DNA from: Leptospira sp. WS92.C1
GTDB taxonomy: Bacteria > Spirochaetota > Leptospiria > Leptospirales > Leptospiraceae
Direction: 5' to 3'
Assembly (NCBI RefSeq): GCF_040833975.1
Contig: NZ_CP162130.1
Location: forward strand, 1,005,501 to 1,069,500
Length of the DNA stretch: 64,000 nucleotides
A program made the translations under genes and the position numbers. The notes beneath the pieces are model-generated. The model was given only the letters and a program-made list of their open reading frames with translations. It did no database searches and was not told the DNA's origin. This document shows positions 31,607 to 44,203 of the stretch, one piece after another. Each line of letters opens with the position of its first letter. The first letter of the stretch is position 1.

Positions 31607-33676
31607 ATGAAATCAAACCAACACAAACCAAACCGTCTTTTACAGGAAAAGAGTCCTTATCTTCAACAGCACGCATACAATCCTGTGGATTGGTTTGCCT
31701 GGGGAATCGAAGCATTTACAAAAGCAAAGAAGGAAGACAAATTGATTTTTTTATCCATCGGTTATGCAACCTGTCATTGGTGTCATGTGATGGAAAGAGA
31801 GTCCTTTGAAAATCAGACGATTGCGGATTTTCTCAATGCTCACTTTGTTTCCATCAAAGTAGATCGGGAAGAAAGACCCGATATTGATCGGATATATATG
31901 GATGCGTTACACGCAATGGATCAACAGGGCGGTTGGCCTCTGAATCTTTTTTTGACACCTGAAGGCAAGCCGATTACCGGCGGAACTTATTTTCCACCCG
32001 AACCTAAATATGGAAGAAAGAGCTTTTTAGAAGTTTTGAATATTCTTTGGAAAGTTTGGGGAGACAAACGCCAGGAATTGATCGCGGCTTCCTCCGAACT
32101 GTCGCAATATTTGAAAGAATCCAGTGAGAGCCGTGCCGGCGGTGTATTGGAAGGTCTACTTCCCGAAGATGCTAGTTTTGATTCCGGATTTGCGTTGTAT
32201 GACGGTTATTACGATTCCCAATTTGCGGGATTTAAGACCAATCATACCAATAAATTTCCTCCGAGTATGGGGCTTTTGTTTTTGTTGCGATATCATCATT
32301 CTTCCGGAAATCAGCGCGCGTTAGAGATGGTGGAAAACACACTTCTTGCGATGAAACAAGGAGGGATTTACGATCAGGTCGGTGGTGGGCTTTGCCGTTA
32401 CTCCACGGATCATCATTGGTTGGTTCCTCATTTCGAAAAGATGCTCTATGACAATTCTTTATTTTTGGAAGCTTTAGTGGAATGTTCTCAGGTTTCCGAA
32501 AAAATCGATTCTACTTTCTTTGCGTTGGATGTGATCGAATACATTCACAGAGATATGAGAATTCCGGGCGGCGGAATTTGTAGCGCCGAGGACGCGGATT
32601 CGGAAGGGGAAGAAGGTCTTTTTTATATCTGGGATTTGGAAGAGTTTCGAGAAGTCTGCGGTGAAGATTCTCCCTTACTGGAAAAATTTTGGAATGTGAC
32701 TGCAACCGGAAACTTTGAAGGAAAGAATATTCTATATGAAAGTTTTCCGAGCACCGCAAAACTCACGGAAGACGAACTCAAAAAGATCGATTCCGCGCTG
32801 GAAAGAGGAAAGAAAAAACTCTTAGCAAGAAGAAGTAGACGGATTCGTCCTTTGAGAGACGATAAAATTCTTACTTCTTGGAACGGTTTGTATATCAAGG
32901 CTCTTGTAAAAGCCGGAGCCGTTTTTGAAAAAGAAGATTTTTTGGATCTCGCAGAAGAGACGTATTCTTTTATCGAGAAAAAATTGATCACGGATGAGGG
33001 GAGAATCCTACGTCGATTTCGAGACGGAGAATCTGGTATATTAGGATATAGTAATGATTATGCGGAGATGATCGCTTCTTCGATCGTTTTGTTTGAGGCG
33101 GGGCGCGGAATAAAATATCTCAAAAACGCGGTCGTATGGATGGAAGAGGCGATTCGTTTGTTTCGTTCGCCCGCCGGCGTTTTTTATGATACGGGGATAG
33201 ACGGAGAAACATTACTTCGAAGAAGCGTGGATGGATACGACGGAGTCGAACCTTCGGCGAACAGTTCTCTCGCATATTCTCTCGTAAAGTTATCCGCGTT
33301 AGGAGTCGATGCGGATCGTTACAGGGAAATTGCGGAATCCATTTTTATTTATTTTGCAAAAGAACTTTCCACACACGCTTTGAGTTATTCGTATCTGCTT
33401 TCCGCGTATTGGTTTTATAAAAATCATTCTCGGGAAATCGTTTTGATTCGTAAGGATGGCAATACCGGGCGTGATTTACTTTCGGCGATTCGGAAAAAAT
33501 TTCTTCCGGGCGCTGTAGTCGCGATCGCAAACGAAGACGAGCTGGAAGAAGCAAGAAAACTTTCCTCTCTTTTTGAGGGGAGAAACGCCGGAAATTCTTC
33601 GTTGGTTTATGTTTGTGAGAATTTTGTCTGTAAGTTGCCGGTTGGGACTGTAGCCGAGTTGGAGGCACAACTTTAA
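31607..33676 (+). CDS. DUF255 thioredoxin-domain protein (YyaL/SPATA20-like)
   Basis: This 689-residue protein has an N-terminal thioredoxin-like DUF255 domain and a C-terminal alpha/alpha-barrel like that of N-acylglucosamine epimerases. Seen: [21 protein letters not shown] at the start, [17 protein letters not shown] with the CxxC active site, [46 protein letters not shown], and later [12 protein letters not shown]. The length matches the family. The reaction is not established for any member I know; a cytoplasmic redox-linked or sugar-related role is guessed from the fold. Confidence 0.92.
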   Translation: MKSNQHKPNRLLQEKSPYLQQHAYNPVDWFAWGIEAFTKAKKEDKLIFLSIGYATCHWCHVMERESFENQTIADFLNAHFVSIKVDREERPDIDRIYMDALHAMDQQGGWPLNLFLTPEGKPITGGTYFPPEPKYGRKSFLEVLNILWKVWGDKRQELIAASSELSQYLKESSESRAGGVLEGLLPEDASFDSGFALYDGYYDSQFAGFKTNHTNKFPPSMGLLFLLRYHHSSGNQRALEMVENTLLAMKQGGIYDQVGGGLCRYSTDHHWLVPHFEKMLYDNSLFLEALVECSQVSEKIDSTFFALDVIEYIHRDMRIPGGGICSAEDADSEGEEGLFYIWDLEEFREVCGEDSPLLEKFWNVTATGNFEGKNILYESFPSTAKLTEDELKKIDSALERGKKKLLARRSRRIRPLRDDKILTSWNGLYIKALVKAGAVFEKEDFLDLAEETYSFIEKKLITDEGRILRRFRDGESGILGYSNDYAEMIASSIVLFEAGRGIKYLKNAVVWMEEAIRLFRSPAGVFYDTGIDGETLLRRSVDGYDGVEPSANSSLAYSLVKLSALGVDADRYREIAESIFIYFAKELSTHALSYSYLLSAYWFYKNHSREIVLIRKDGNTGRDLLSAIRKKFLPGAVVAIANEDELEEARKLSSLFEGRNAGNSSLVYVCENFVCKLPVGTVAELEAQL

Positions 33677-33732
33677 GATTTGGATCGTATGACAATTTTA
33701 TAATGTGGATTCCCCGTGATTTTATCCTGGGG

Positions 33733-33747
33733 CGGACTTTAAGTCCG
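33733..33747. repeat. Dispersed palindrome, family 2
   Basis: CGGACTTTAAGTCCG is a perfect inverted repeat of the GGACTTnAAGTCC family, in the short gap between two convergent genes. Confidence 0.7.
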
Positions 33748-33853
33748 TTTCAAGCAGAATTTACGGGAAAGCGGTTTGTCGGAGCAAATTTTGGTTTAGC
33801 CAGAATACTTTTAAAACGGGCATAGACATACCTAAGAATATCCGTATTCTCCT

Positions 33854-34225
<372 letters not shown>

Positions 34226-34231
34226 GAATCT

Positions 34232-35425
34232 TTATTTTCTCGGTTCGTAATCGGAACCTACGACGACCGTTGCGTCGAGGCCTTCATCCTTTCTCAGTAC
34301 GTGGTGCACTTCCGCTTTTTCCAATACTGTGGAGATTCTATCCATGATCGCCGTATTGCCTGAGCGGTCTATCACAACGGTCTTTGGAAACCCTTTTTTC
34401 CAGGCGTTATCCGCCGCTAAAACCTTGATCCGTTTATCGGAAAGAATGCTTCTTACGTCTTTTGCAAGACCTGCGACCTCAGTTCCGTTCAAAACTTCGG
34501 TTCTTCCGAATTCGGCGTCCGCAAATACGTCCGAATTGATATCCTTTGAAAATTTGCGAAAGGCGATTCTCGCTCTTGCGATATCCGTTTTGAGATATAC
34601 TTTTTTTGTTTTCGGATCGTTCTGGGGTTCGCCGGGTAGTTCGGAAATTCCGAACTGGATTCTTCTGGAGTTGATAAACTTGATCAGGCTGACAAAGTCC
34701 TCTTTGGAAAGATCGGATTCGATCAGGCTGTGGGCGAAGATCAGAAGTGGAGTGGTTAAAAATTCCTTTCTTTGATTGAGGGTTTCGTACAAGGTCAGAA
34801 CGATGCTTTCCTCTCGACTGATTCTTTGCAGATAGTCCAAGGTTTCCTTTTTATCCATCTTGACCGCGTAATCGTATACGTCTTGGCCCGACATGGTATA
34901 AACGCCGTCCTGCCGATTGTATTCCGCGGAGTTTCGAACGGTCTTATCGTCCATATAAATGCTGAGTCCGCCAAGGAGGTCGACGATCCGAATCCAATTG
35001 GAAGCGGATAAGGAAATCGTGTAATGAGGTTTGCTGCCGATGAGATCCGTAACGGAACTTTTGACCGAAGACTTGGCCCCCGATTTGAGAAGATCCAACG
35101 AATCGTCCGGATCGTCAAAGGAAGTGATCGGGTGAATGAAATAAAGAGCGCATCGATTGTTGGATGGAAATAATGTCGCCAGAAGTCCGAATTCGTATTC
35201 TTCCGAATCACCTACCGCGTGAAAGAGAAAATAAATCGGTTTGCCCGCTGCGATTTTTTCTTCCAAACCCGTTCTGTTGAATTTACTGATAAGAAAGATG
35301 AGCGCTGAAAATAAAAGAATTCCGGCCGCGATATACAGCAACCAGCCCGATGTTTTTTTAGAAGAATCTTTTGACTCCAAACGTGTGCCCCGATTCCATT
35401 TCAAACCGGAAAAGCTGTCTGTCAA
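34232..35425 (-). CDS. LCP/LytR-family membrane protein
   Basis: This protein of 397 residues has a basic cytoplasmic N-terminus, one membrane helix (about 28-46), an extracytoplasmic LytR-CpsA-Psr-like domain ([22 protein letters not shown], then [19 protein letters not shown] and [11 protein letters not shown]), and a LytR C-terminal domain near the end ([30 protein letters not shown]). LCP enzymes move glycans from undecaprenyl pyrophosphate to the cell wall. Several usual Arg residues are not obvious, so activity is uncertain. The start is TTG 35425, bounded by an upstream in-frame stop; TTG 35380 is possible. rsfS follows. Confidence 0.78.
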   Translation of the reverse strand: MTDSFSGLKWNRGTRLESKDSSKKTSGWLLYIAAGILLFSALIFLISKFNRTGLEEKIAAGKPIYFLFHAVGDSEEYEFGLLATLFPSNNRCALYFIHPITSFDDPDDSLDLLKSGAKSSVKSSVTDLIGSKPHYTISLSASNWIRIVDLLGGLSIYMDDKTVRNSAEYNRQDGVYTMSGQDVYDYAVKMDKKETLDYLQRISREESIVLTLYETLNQRKEFLTTPLLIFAHSLIESDLSKEDFVSLIKFINSRRIQFGISELPGEPQNDPKTKKVYLKTDIARARIAFRKFSKDINSDVFADAEFGRTEVLNGTEVAGLAKDVRSILSDKRIKVLAADNAWKKGFPKTVVIDRSGNTAIMDRISTVLEKAEVHHVLRKDEGLDATVVVGSDYEPRK

Positions 35426-35584
35426 ACGGTTATTTTATCGGATTCTTTCGTGGTGGAAAGAAGGAAGGATTCTTTCCATTCTATCGATTTTCTTTGAACT
35501 TTTCATTGACGAACTTCTCTGAGAATCGTAAAATTCCGTTCTTACCAATCGATATCGAATCGGCTTATTACCCGGGAGAATTTT

Positions 35585-37198
35585 ATGAAATCGACAATGA
35601 TGAATTATCAACTTACCATTCCCGCTATTTTACAAAGGGCAAAAGAAATTCATCCTGAAAAACAGATCGTGACAAAGATGAACGACGAGTCGATTCATCG
35701 ATATTCGTATGGGGAATTTTATACTCGAGTCAGAAGGTTGATGGACGCGCTTCAAAAGGCGGGGATCAAACCGGGGGATCGGGTCGCGACGTTCGGAATG
35801 AATCACTATCGGCATCTCGAGGTGTATTTCGCGGCCCCGTCGATGGGAGCGGTGCTTCATACGTTGAACGTTCGACTGTTTCCGGAACAACTCGTCTATA
35901 TCGTCAACGACGCAGAAGATTCTATCATCTTTGTGGATAAGAGTCTGAGTAAGACTCTCAGTGACTTACTTTCCCAGTTTAAAAAAAAGCCGAAGTTTGT
36001 GATCATGGACGACCTTGAGGCGATGGAAGCGGCTCCGCTTGCGGATGCGATCGATTATGAGGAATTCTTAAAGAACGGAAACGATTCTTCTTTGCCCTTG
36101 CCGGAAGTGGATGAGAACAAAGCATCGGGGATGTGTTATACTTCGGGGACGACTGGAAATCCAAAGGGTGTGGTTTACAGTCATCGCTCTGTTTATCTTC
36201 ACAGCATGTCGATTTGTATGTCGGACAGTTTGGGGGTTTGCGAAAAAGAAACCGTTCTTCCGGTTGTTCCAATGTTTCACGCGAACGCATGGGGAATTCC
36301 TTTTGCCTGCGTGATGACGGGGGCCACGCTTGTATTTCCCGGCAAACATTTGTTAGGTCATGCGTTAGCCTCTTTGTTAGAACAGGAAAAAGTGAGTATC
36401 GCCGCCGGAGTTCCCACAATCTGGAACGTACTCTATCAACATCTGAAAAAGAATTCGTACGATCTCAGTAAGTTACACACGATGATTGTGGGAGGGTCTG
36501 CGGCTCCGCTTTCGATGATCGAAGGGTTTAAAAAAGATTTCGGGATTCAAATTCTTCATGCATGGGGAATGACTGAACTTTCCCCCGTGGGGACCGTATG
36601 CAGACTTCGAACTACGATGAAAGATTGGAACGAATCGGAAAAGATGCATTTTCTCGCTAAACAAGGACCAGCGGTTGCGGGAGTGGAACTCAGGGGAATC
36701 GACGATCAGGGAAGGGACATTCCCAAAGATGGAAAAACTCCGGGCGAATTGATCGTAAGGGGACCCTGGGTTACTGTGGAATATTACGGAAATCCGAGTC
36801 AGGAATCCTTTACGGAAGACGGATGGTTTAAAACCGGCGACGTAGTCACGATCGACGAACACAGTTATATTCAGATCACGGATCGAAAAAAGGATTTGAT
36901 CAAAACGAGGGGCGAATGGATTTCCAGCGTGGAAATGGAAAGTCAAGTTCTCAAAGCCTCGGGAGTTTTGGAAGCGGCAGTCGTCGCAAAACCGGATGAG
37001 ATTCGGGGAGAGGTTCCGGTCGTGTTTGTGGTTCCGAAAGAAGGAGAAAGCATTGATAAGAAATCGGTTCTTGGAGTTTTAAAGGAGAATTTTGCGAACT
37101 GGCAGTTGCCGAATTTGGAAGATATCCAGGTGATTGACGTGATTCCGAAAACGAGTGTAGGAAAGTTTGATAAAAAGGTCCTGCGCACGAGGTTTTGA
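35585..37198 (+). CDS. Fatty-acid--CoA ligase (AMP-binding family)
   Basis: This 537-residue acyl-CoA synthetase activates a fatty acid to acyl-AMP and then acyl-CoA. Seen: the P-loop-like [43 protein letters not shown], the [13 protein letters not shown] motif with the ribose-binding Asp, [20 protein letters not shown], and the late catalytic Lys in [11 protein letters not shown]. These match medium- and long-chain enzymes such as AlkK and FadD3. GGGAGAATTTT precedes the ATG. It should feed the beta-oxidation enzymes, for example the dehydrogenase at 24276. Confidence 0.94.
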   Translation: MKSTMMNYQLTIPAILQRAKEIHPEKQIVTKMNDESIHRYSYGEFYTRVRRLMDALQKAGIKPGDRVATFGMNHYRHLEVYFAAPSMGAVLHTLNVRLFPEQLVYIVNDAEDSIIFVDKSLSKTLSDLLSQFKKKPKFVIMDDLEAMEAAPLADAIDYEEFLKNGNDSSLPLPEVDENKASGMCYTSGTTGNPKGVVYSHRSVYLHSMSICMSDSLGVCEKETVLPVVPMFHANAWGIPFACVMTGATLVFPGKHLLGHALASLLEQEKVSIAAGVPTIWNVLYQHLKKNSYDLSKLHTMIVGGSAAPLSMIEGFKKDFGIQILHAWGMTELSPVGTVCRLRTTMKDWNESEKMHFLAKQGPAVAGVELRGIDDQGRDIPKDGKTPGELIVRGPWVTVEYYGNPSQESFTEDGWFKTGDVVTIDEHSYIQITDRKKDLIKTRGEWISSVEMESQVLKASGVLEAAVVAKPDEIRGEVPVVFVVPKEGESIDKKSVLGVLKENFANWQLPNLEDIQVIDVIPKTSVGKFDKKVLRTRF

Positions 37199-38131
<933 letters not shown>

Positions 38132-38234
38132 AATCAAACGTTCGCTTTGACAAAAAAGAAAAGTTCGGTCAGTGTATGCCCTTACAAACAACAAATTTTT
38201 GATGTTGATTCTAAATCATCAAACGATTTCAAAA

Positions 38235-40250
38235 TTATTTCAGACAACGAACGCCTGCATAATTTCCCAAATGATCCCAGCGAATTTCACCCTTATAGAC
38301 GTCTAGATTGTATGCTCCGTTTTCCCCCATGGAAATTGTAGAAGACCAATACCGCTTATCTTTATCGTTTGAAATCCAAGATTCCGTTTCTCCGCTTTCA
38401 TAAGAATTTTCTAATTCTTCGATCGTGGGGAGTCTGAGATCTCTGGAACTACAAATCTGATTCGCCTGATACCAGTTATAACTACCTTCGGAAGAATCCC
38501 AAAATGGATTGGCCGGCAAGGATTGATTTTTGATTTTCTTTTTTTCAAACGCTGGTTTGGAAATGGTAGAAGGCTGAGGTTTGACTTTTTCGCGGATCGC
38601 GGGGGTGGAAATTTCCTCACGAAAATGAATCGTAAACAGTTTTTTAAATTCTCCGTTCGGATTGGAACGCTTTACGGCGGTTTCTAAGAGCTCTTTGAGT
38701 TTGGATTTTGCGGAACCCCAAAAAAGTCCTGTTTTAGAATCCCAATCCGCCCCGAGTCGATGACTGTTGAGAATCTGCGTAGGATTTTTGGTTTCGAGTC
38801 CTTCGTGTAAAAGATGGTCCAACTGTTCTTGAATCGAGATAGGATTGTTTAACTTTTGATTGATTCGTTTGATTTCTCTTTTGATTCGTTCCATTTGAGA
38901 AGGAGTCGAAAATTCGGACTTTGCCAACGTTAGAATTCCTTCTTGAAATGTTTGGTGAATTCGATTTTCATGTTCCTCTTTTTCGTCTTCCGTCGGACTC
39001 AATGCTTCGGCGGTGAATTCTTTTTCGATCAGAAGATAGAGGGTTTCCAATCGATTGGTCAAATGAGATCGCCCTGTTTTTTCGGATGCTTCCGCCTTTT
39101 TCTCGATCGTTTCTCTGAGGATTTGATAAGAGGTTCCGGTTTTCGAGATGAGTTCGTTTAATAAATTCCGATAAAGTTTGGAAGAAAGAGAAAAATCGAA
39201 ATTGGAATATGCCTGATCCGCTTCCCTTTCTTTTAAGGAAAATAAAGCCAATTCCACCTTATCCTTTCTTTCCTGAATGCTCTGTTGGATTTGAATCTGT
39301 TTGTGTTTTTCCGGAACATTTTTGAAATATTCTTCTCCAAGAAAAATATAATCGTGGAGGTTCTTTTCCATATCCGTAGGGTTCTGGCTATCGGATTCGA
39401 AAAGATTTCGATCAAGGTCATTTATCTTTTCCTTATATTCCAAACTGTAATTGTTTGTGATGCTTGTTTGGATTTTCTTGACGAAGGGTTCTAATTTTTT
39501 GAGGGATTCTTCCGAAAGCCGATCAGTAAACGCTTTTAGGATTCGATCATAGATCTTAGTCGATTCCGAATAATCCTTTGAAAGCGTAAGTTTTCCTGCC
39601 TGATCCAACTCGTCCCTGATCTCTTCCAGAACACCCTCTAGTATTTTGTCCGAGGTTTTGAATTCCATAGAATTGAGATTGGTACCCGGAATCGGTTTGA
39701 TTTTTAAAAATGCGACGCTCATATTTCCCGTCGTGGAAGCGGGAGCTTGACTTAAATCCAAATTGTATCTTGGATCCAGAAGTTTTTTTCCGGATTCACC
39801 GGCGTAATAGTCCAAAAGAAATTCAGGAAATTCCATTTGAAACGTGGATTTGATCGAATAGAGCAATGTTTTCGAATCTCTGGTTTGATTTCGGAGAGAA
39901 ATATAGATGAGGCCGTTTTTAGAAGAGATGTTTCCGGAGATCACTTCGTTTGCGTCGATTGCGTCCGCGATTTGTTTGATACAAATTTCATCCGAACAAC
40001 TTATCTTTTGAAGCGCTTCCACTTGTTTGTAGAGAATCGCCAGGGATTCGTCATCCGCGATCGCATATTTTCCTTCGAAATTTTTCAGGATCGAATTGAT
40101 GATTCCGTTTCGAAAACGGTTTTCCAAACCCGCGTTGAAATTTCCTTGCACGGCGAGTTTGTGAACGTAAATTTTAGAAGGTTTATTCTGCGAAAAAATC
40201 AAGGATGGAATCCATAAAAAAAAGAAAATGAAGGGAACCCAACCGCGCAT
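38235..40250 (-). CDS. Large periplasmic protein with C-terminal Lcl (DUF1566) domain
   Basis: This 671-residue protein has a signal peptide (WVPFIFFFLWIPSLIFS), an N-terminal domain beginning IYVHKLAVQGNFNAGLENRF with a Cys pair (SCSDEIC) that resembles FlgO- or CsgG-type assembly domains, a long charged helical middle (about 200-560), and a C-terminal Lcl domain with LRLPTIEELENSYESG, WSSTISMGENGAYNLDVYKG and NYAGVRCLK. Lcl domains are found in surface proteins and often bind glycans. The location is periplasm or outer membrane. Function is unknown. Confidence 0.72.
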   Translation of the reverse strand: MRGWVPFIFFFLWIPSLIFSQNKPSKIYVHKLAVQGNFNAGLENRFRNGIINSILKNFEGKYAIADDESLAILYKQVEALQKISCSDEICIKQIADAIDANEVISGNISSKNGLIYISLRNQTRDSKTLLYSIKSTFQMEFPEFLLDYYAGESGKKLLDPRYNLDLSQAPASTTGNMSVAFLKIKPIPGTNLNSMEFKTSDKILEGVLEEIRDELDQAGKLTLSKDYSESTKIYDRILKAFTDRLSEESLKKLEPFVKKIQTSITNNYSLEYKEKINDLDRNLFESDSQNPTDMEKNLHDYIFLGEEYFKNVPEKHKQIQIQQSIQERKDKVELALFSLKEREADQAYSNFDFSLSSKLYRNLLNELISKTGTSYQILRETIEKKAEASEKTGRSHLTNRLETLYLLIEKEFTAEALSPTEDEKEEHENRIHQTFQEGILTLAKSEFSTPSQMERIKREIKRINQKLNNPISIQEQLDHLLHEGLETKNPTQILNSHRLGADWDSKTGLFWGSAKSKLKELLETAVKRSNPNGEFKKLFTIHFREEISTPAIREKVKPQPSTISKPAFEKKKIKNQSLPANPFWDSSEGSYNWYQANQICSSRDLRLPTIEELENSYESGETESWISNDKDKRYWSSTISMGENGAYNLDVYKGEIRWDHLGNYAGVRCLK

Positions 40251-40426
40251 TTTTTGTTATCCTATCTAAAAAAGTCAGACCCGGAAAATATAAAAAGTAA
40301 ACAATTATTTTATATCTTTGAAATTCGTCCTAAAATGAAATACAAAATAGAGTATATCCTAACGTTTCGATTTTTATGAAACAAATTCTAAACAAAGTCT
40401 TAATTTTCAAGCGGGAATCGGGAACG

Positions 40427-40945
40427 ATGAAGCGATTTCTTTTTATTTTTTCGATTTTTATTTTTTCTTTGGGAACCTCTTGTTCCGAAACAGTTTCTAA
40501 TTTTGCATTTTTTAATCTTAGAGAGAAGAGAATGATACTTTCCGAGTCTTTAAAAGAATTTTCCAAAGACGATATTCTTATTTTGAATTTCACGGGATCC
40601 ACTTGTAAACCTTGTAAGGAACAGGTCCCGATTCTTTTAAATTTGACACAGAAATCAAATTCTTCCCCTACTCAAAAAGGTCGGGTTTTTTTATGGATCA
40701 TTTTTGTAGGAGACGACTTTCAAACCGGAAGGGAATATTCTCATTTTCTAAATTTAGAGAAACACGCCGAAGTTTTGGTGGATCCTTTGTCTTCGAGTTA
40801 TTCCCAGGCCGGAATCATAGGTCTTCCTACTGTTCTAATTATCAATTCGAAACAAGAAATCATTTTTAAAACGGAGGGATATAACGAACCCGGGACGGAA
40901 GCGTTCCGTAATTTTATGACTTCTTTTTTTAAAAACGGTAAGTGA
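40427..40945 (+). CDS. TlpA-like thioredoxin lipoprotein
   Basis: This 172-residue protein has a signal peptide ending in LGTSC (lipobox) and a thioredoxin-like domain: ILILNFTGSTCKPCKEQVPILL with the CxxC site, then FVGDDFQTGREYSHFL and the cis-Pro loop IGLPTVLIINSKQEI. It should be a membrane-tethered thiol oxidoreductase facing the periplasm. ATG 40427 is preferred to ATG 40376 because it gives a compact lipoprotein signal. A role in cytochrome maturation (CcmG-like) is possible but not shown by its neighbours. Confidence 0.82.
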   Translation: MKRFLFIFSIFIFSLGTSCSETVSNFAFFNLREKRMILSESLKEFSKDDILILNFTGSTCKPCKEQVPILLNLTQKSNSSPTQKGRVFLWIIFVGDDFQTGREYSHFLNLEKHAEVLVDPLSSSYSQAGIIGLPTVLIINSKQEIIFKTEGYNEPGTEAFRNFMTSFFKNGK

Positions 40946-40982
40946 TAAAATGAGATTGTCGCGATCGTTCTGCTTGTTATCT

Positions 40983-41765
40983 TCAGAAAATCAAAGATTG
41001 TTCTAATATTGTTCGGAACGGTAAAATCGAATTCATTCTAACTTTTTCTTTTTTTTCCTCCAAATAAGAATGCCAGAGAAACATCGTCGCGATCGAACGA
41101 TAGGGCTTCCATTTTTCAGAAAGTTTTAAAATTCTCTCCTGAGAATTTTCTGCTGGAAGTCGTTTTACTTTTTTTAGGGAATTGATCATCGCCAAATCTC
41201 CGATCGGAAAAATATCAGTCCGATGCAGCGCCATGAGAAGATAAACGTCCACCGTCCAGTTTCCGATTCCCTTGATCTTTGTGAGCCGTTCCCGAACGAG
41301 ATCGTCGGAGAGGGCGTTTAACTTAGAAAAGACGATTTGTTTCGTGAGAACCGCCTCCGCGAGACTTCTCGCGTAGGCGGTTTTTTGTCTGCTAAAATAA
41401 CATTCCCTGAGTTCCTTGTCGCTTAACAAAATCACCCTTTTGGCTGTGATCGGACCGATCTTTTTTTTGAGTTTTTCCAGAGCGGCCTTTGCGGAAGATA
41501 GAGATACTTGTTGTTCTAGAATGATATGAATGAGGGTTTCAAAATTGGGTTTACGACTCCAAAAGGGCGGATATCCGTATTTTAGAAATATGGAATGTAA
41601 TTCCTTGTCTTTTTCCATAAGCCGATCGCAAAGAGAATGCAATTGATGTCGATCAAAACTGTTTTCGATTTTTTCAAAATTTGATTCCTCTTTTTCGATC
41701 GTAAAAGTTTTTATTTTTGATTGTTTTTTAGTTGCAAGCTTGCTTATTGTTTGTTTAGTGGTCAT
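40983..41765 (-). CDS. DNA-3-methyladenine glycosylase II (AlkA-type)
   Basis: This 260-residue HhH-GPD glycosylase removes alkylated bases at the start of base-excision repair. Seen: [18 protein letters not shown], the helix-hairpin-helix [20 protein letters not shown], and the catalytic Asp in [15 protein letters not shown]. The first 36 residues are a basic, Lys/Thr-rich extension without obvious homology. The start codon lies 2 bp from that of the divergent MFS gene. Another alkylation-repair enzyme, AlkD-type, is at 52165. Confidence 0.92.
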   Translation of the reverse strand: MTTKQTISKLATKKQSKIKTFTIEKEESNFEKIENSFDRHQLHSLCDRLMEKDKELHSIFLKYGYPPFWSRKPNFETLIHIILEQQVSLSSAKAALEKLKKKIGPITAKRVILLSDKELRECYFSRQKTAYARSLAEAVLTKQIVFSKLNALSDDLVRERLTKIKGIGNWTVDVYLLMALHRTDIFPIGDLAMINSLKKVKRLPAENSQERILKLSEKWKPYRSIATMFLWHSYLEEKKEKVRMNSILPFRTILEQSLIF

Positions 41766-41767
41766 GT

Positions 41768-42982
<1,215 letters not shown>

Positions 42983-43131
42983 TTTAGGAACGGCGAAAAT
43001 CAATTTCGAAATTTCAATTCGGTTTTTTATGCCAGTGTGGTTTCCGTATTTTTGTAAAAACGAATTGAAAGAAATAAAAATAGAATCTTCTTTATTAAAA
43101 AACTCTCGAGACAAAGTCTAAGTTCTATCGT

Positions 43132-43986
43132 ATGAAAATCATTTCCGGTATTACCAAGGATCTCGGTGACAATTTCCAGGTTCGTAGAATCCTTCCTTCG
43201 ATTGAGGCTCGTCAGGTCGGGCCTTTTGTTTTTGTGGATCATATGGGTCCGGTTTCGATCACAACCGGAAAGGAACTTACGGTTCGTTCTCATCCTCATA
43301 TCGGACTCGCAACGATTACGTATTTGTATGACGGAGTGATTTTGCATCGTGACAGTCTTGGAACGGAGATGCCGATCCGTCCTTTCGAAGCCAACTGGAT
43401 GACCGCAGGTTCCGGGATTGCACACAGCGAGCGATCCCAATTGGATTCTCAGTATTCTTTTATGGAAGGAATTCAAACCTGGGTCGCCCTTCCCAAAGAA
43501 TCGGAAGAGGTGAATCCTGAATTTTTTCATCTTGATCGTGAACAAATCCCGATTTTTACCGGAAATCTCTGGGAGCTCCGACTTGTGGCGGGGGAATTTT
43601 TGGGGAAACGTTCTCCGGTAAAAATTTATTCTTCTTTATTTTACGCGGACCTGGAGGCGATACCGGGAGCGACTGGGGAATGGAAAATTCCTGTCGATCA
43701 AGAATCCGCGTTGTATGTCGCGAGAGGAAGCGTCGAAGTCCATGGCCAGAAAGTGCAAGTGGGACAAATGGCAGTTTTTGAATTGGGGGAAGCGGTTTCA
43801 TTCTCTTCTTCGGAAGGGAGCCGGGCTGTTCTTCTCGGAGGAGTTCCTCTTCCGGAACGCCGTTATCTTTGGTGGAATTTTGTTTCCACTTCTTTGGAGC
43901 GAATCGAAAGGGCCAAGTTGGAATGGAAAGAAGAGCTTTTTCCGTCCGTGCCCGGCGAAACGGATCGGATTCCATTGCCGGGGTGA
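43132..43986 (+). CDS. Pirin family protein
   Basis: This 284-residue bicupin is related to pirin. All four expected metal ligands are present: His54 and His56 (SHPHIG), His98 and Glu100 (IAHSE). Other blocks are [32 protein letters not shown] and [10 protein letters not shown]. Pirins are quercetin dioxygenases in some bacteria and redox-sensing regulators in others; the role here is open. Presumably cytoplasmic and monocistronic. Confidence 0.94.
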   Translation: MKIISGITKDLGDNFQVRRILPSIEARQVGPFVFVDHMGPVSITTGKELTVRSHPHIGLATITYLYDGVILHRDSLGTEMPIRPFEANWMTAGSGIAHSERSQLDSQYSFMEGIQTWVALPKESEEVNPEFFHLDREQIPIFTGNLWELRLVAGEFLGKRSPVKIYSSLFYADLEAIPGATGEWKIPVDQESALYVARGSVEVHGQKVQVGQMAVFELGEAVSFSSSEGSRAVLLGGVPLPERRYLWWNFVSTSLERIERAKLEWKEELFPSVPGETDRIPLPG

Positions 43987-43993
43987 ATTTTAG

Positions 43994-44017
43994 AAAATGT
44001 AGGATCTCCTACATTTT
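43994..44017. repeat. Dispersed palindrome, family 1 (perfect copy)
   Basis: AAAATGTAGGA and TCCTACATTTT are perfect 11-base arms around two bases, 8 bp after the pirin stop. It is the cleanest copy of the family and may double as a weak terminator. Confidence 0.8.
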
Positions 44018-44130
44018 TGGGGTTTTCGAAAGAGCGTTTTTTTGTGCGGTCGATTTTCAATCTGCTGATCCTTGTGGGATCTCACACACCGATTCAAGTT
44101 CCTCTCGGAAAAGCGAGCGTGAATTTTACG

Positions 44131-44175
44131 AAGGAGTTCCTACTTTGAAATGAAAAAGTAGGTACTCATACTTTT
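44131..44175. repeat. Two tandem family 1 palindromes
   Basis: AAGGAGTTCCTACTTT at 44131 and AAAAAGTAGGTACTCATACT at 44154 are neighbouring copies of the family 1 element between the convergent pirin and molybdoenzyme genes. Confidence 0.65.
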
Positions 44176-44203
44176 CAAAAATCCAATCCGCTTCAAAAGT
44201 GTA

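Noticed and set aside
35430..35522. Short open frames before the LytR-type gene, as a possible frameshifted N-terminus
   Set aside because: They end in stops after about 13 codons and add no plausible LCP sequence.
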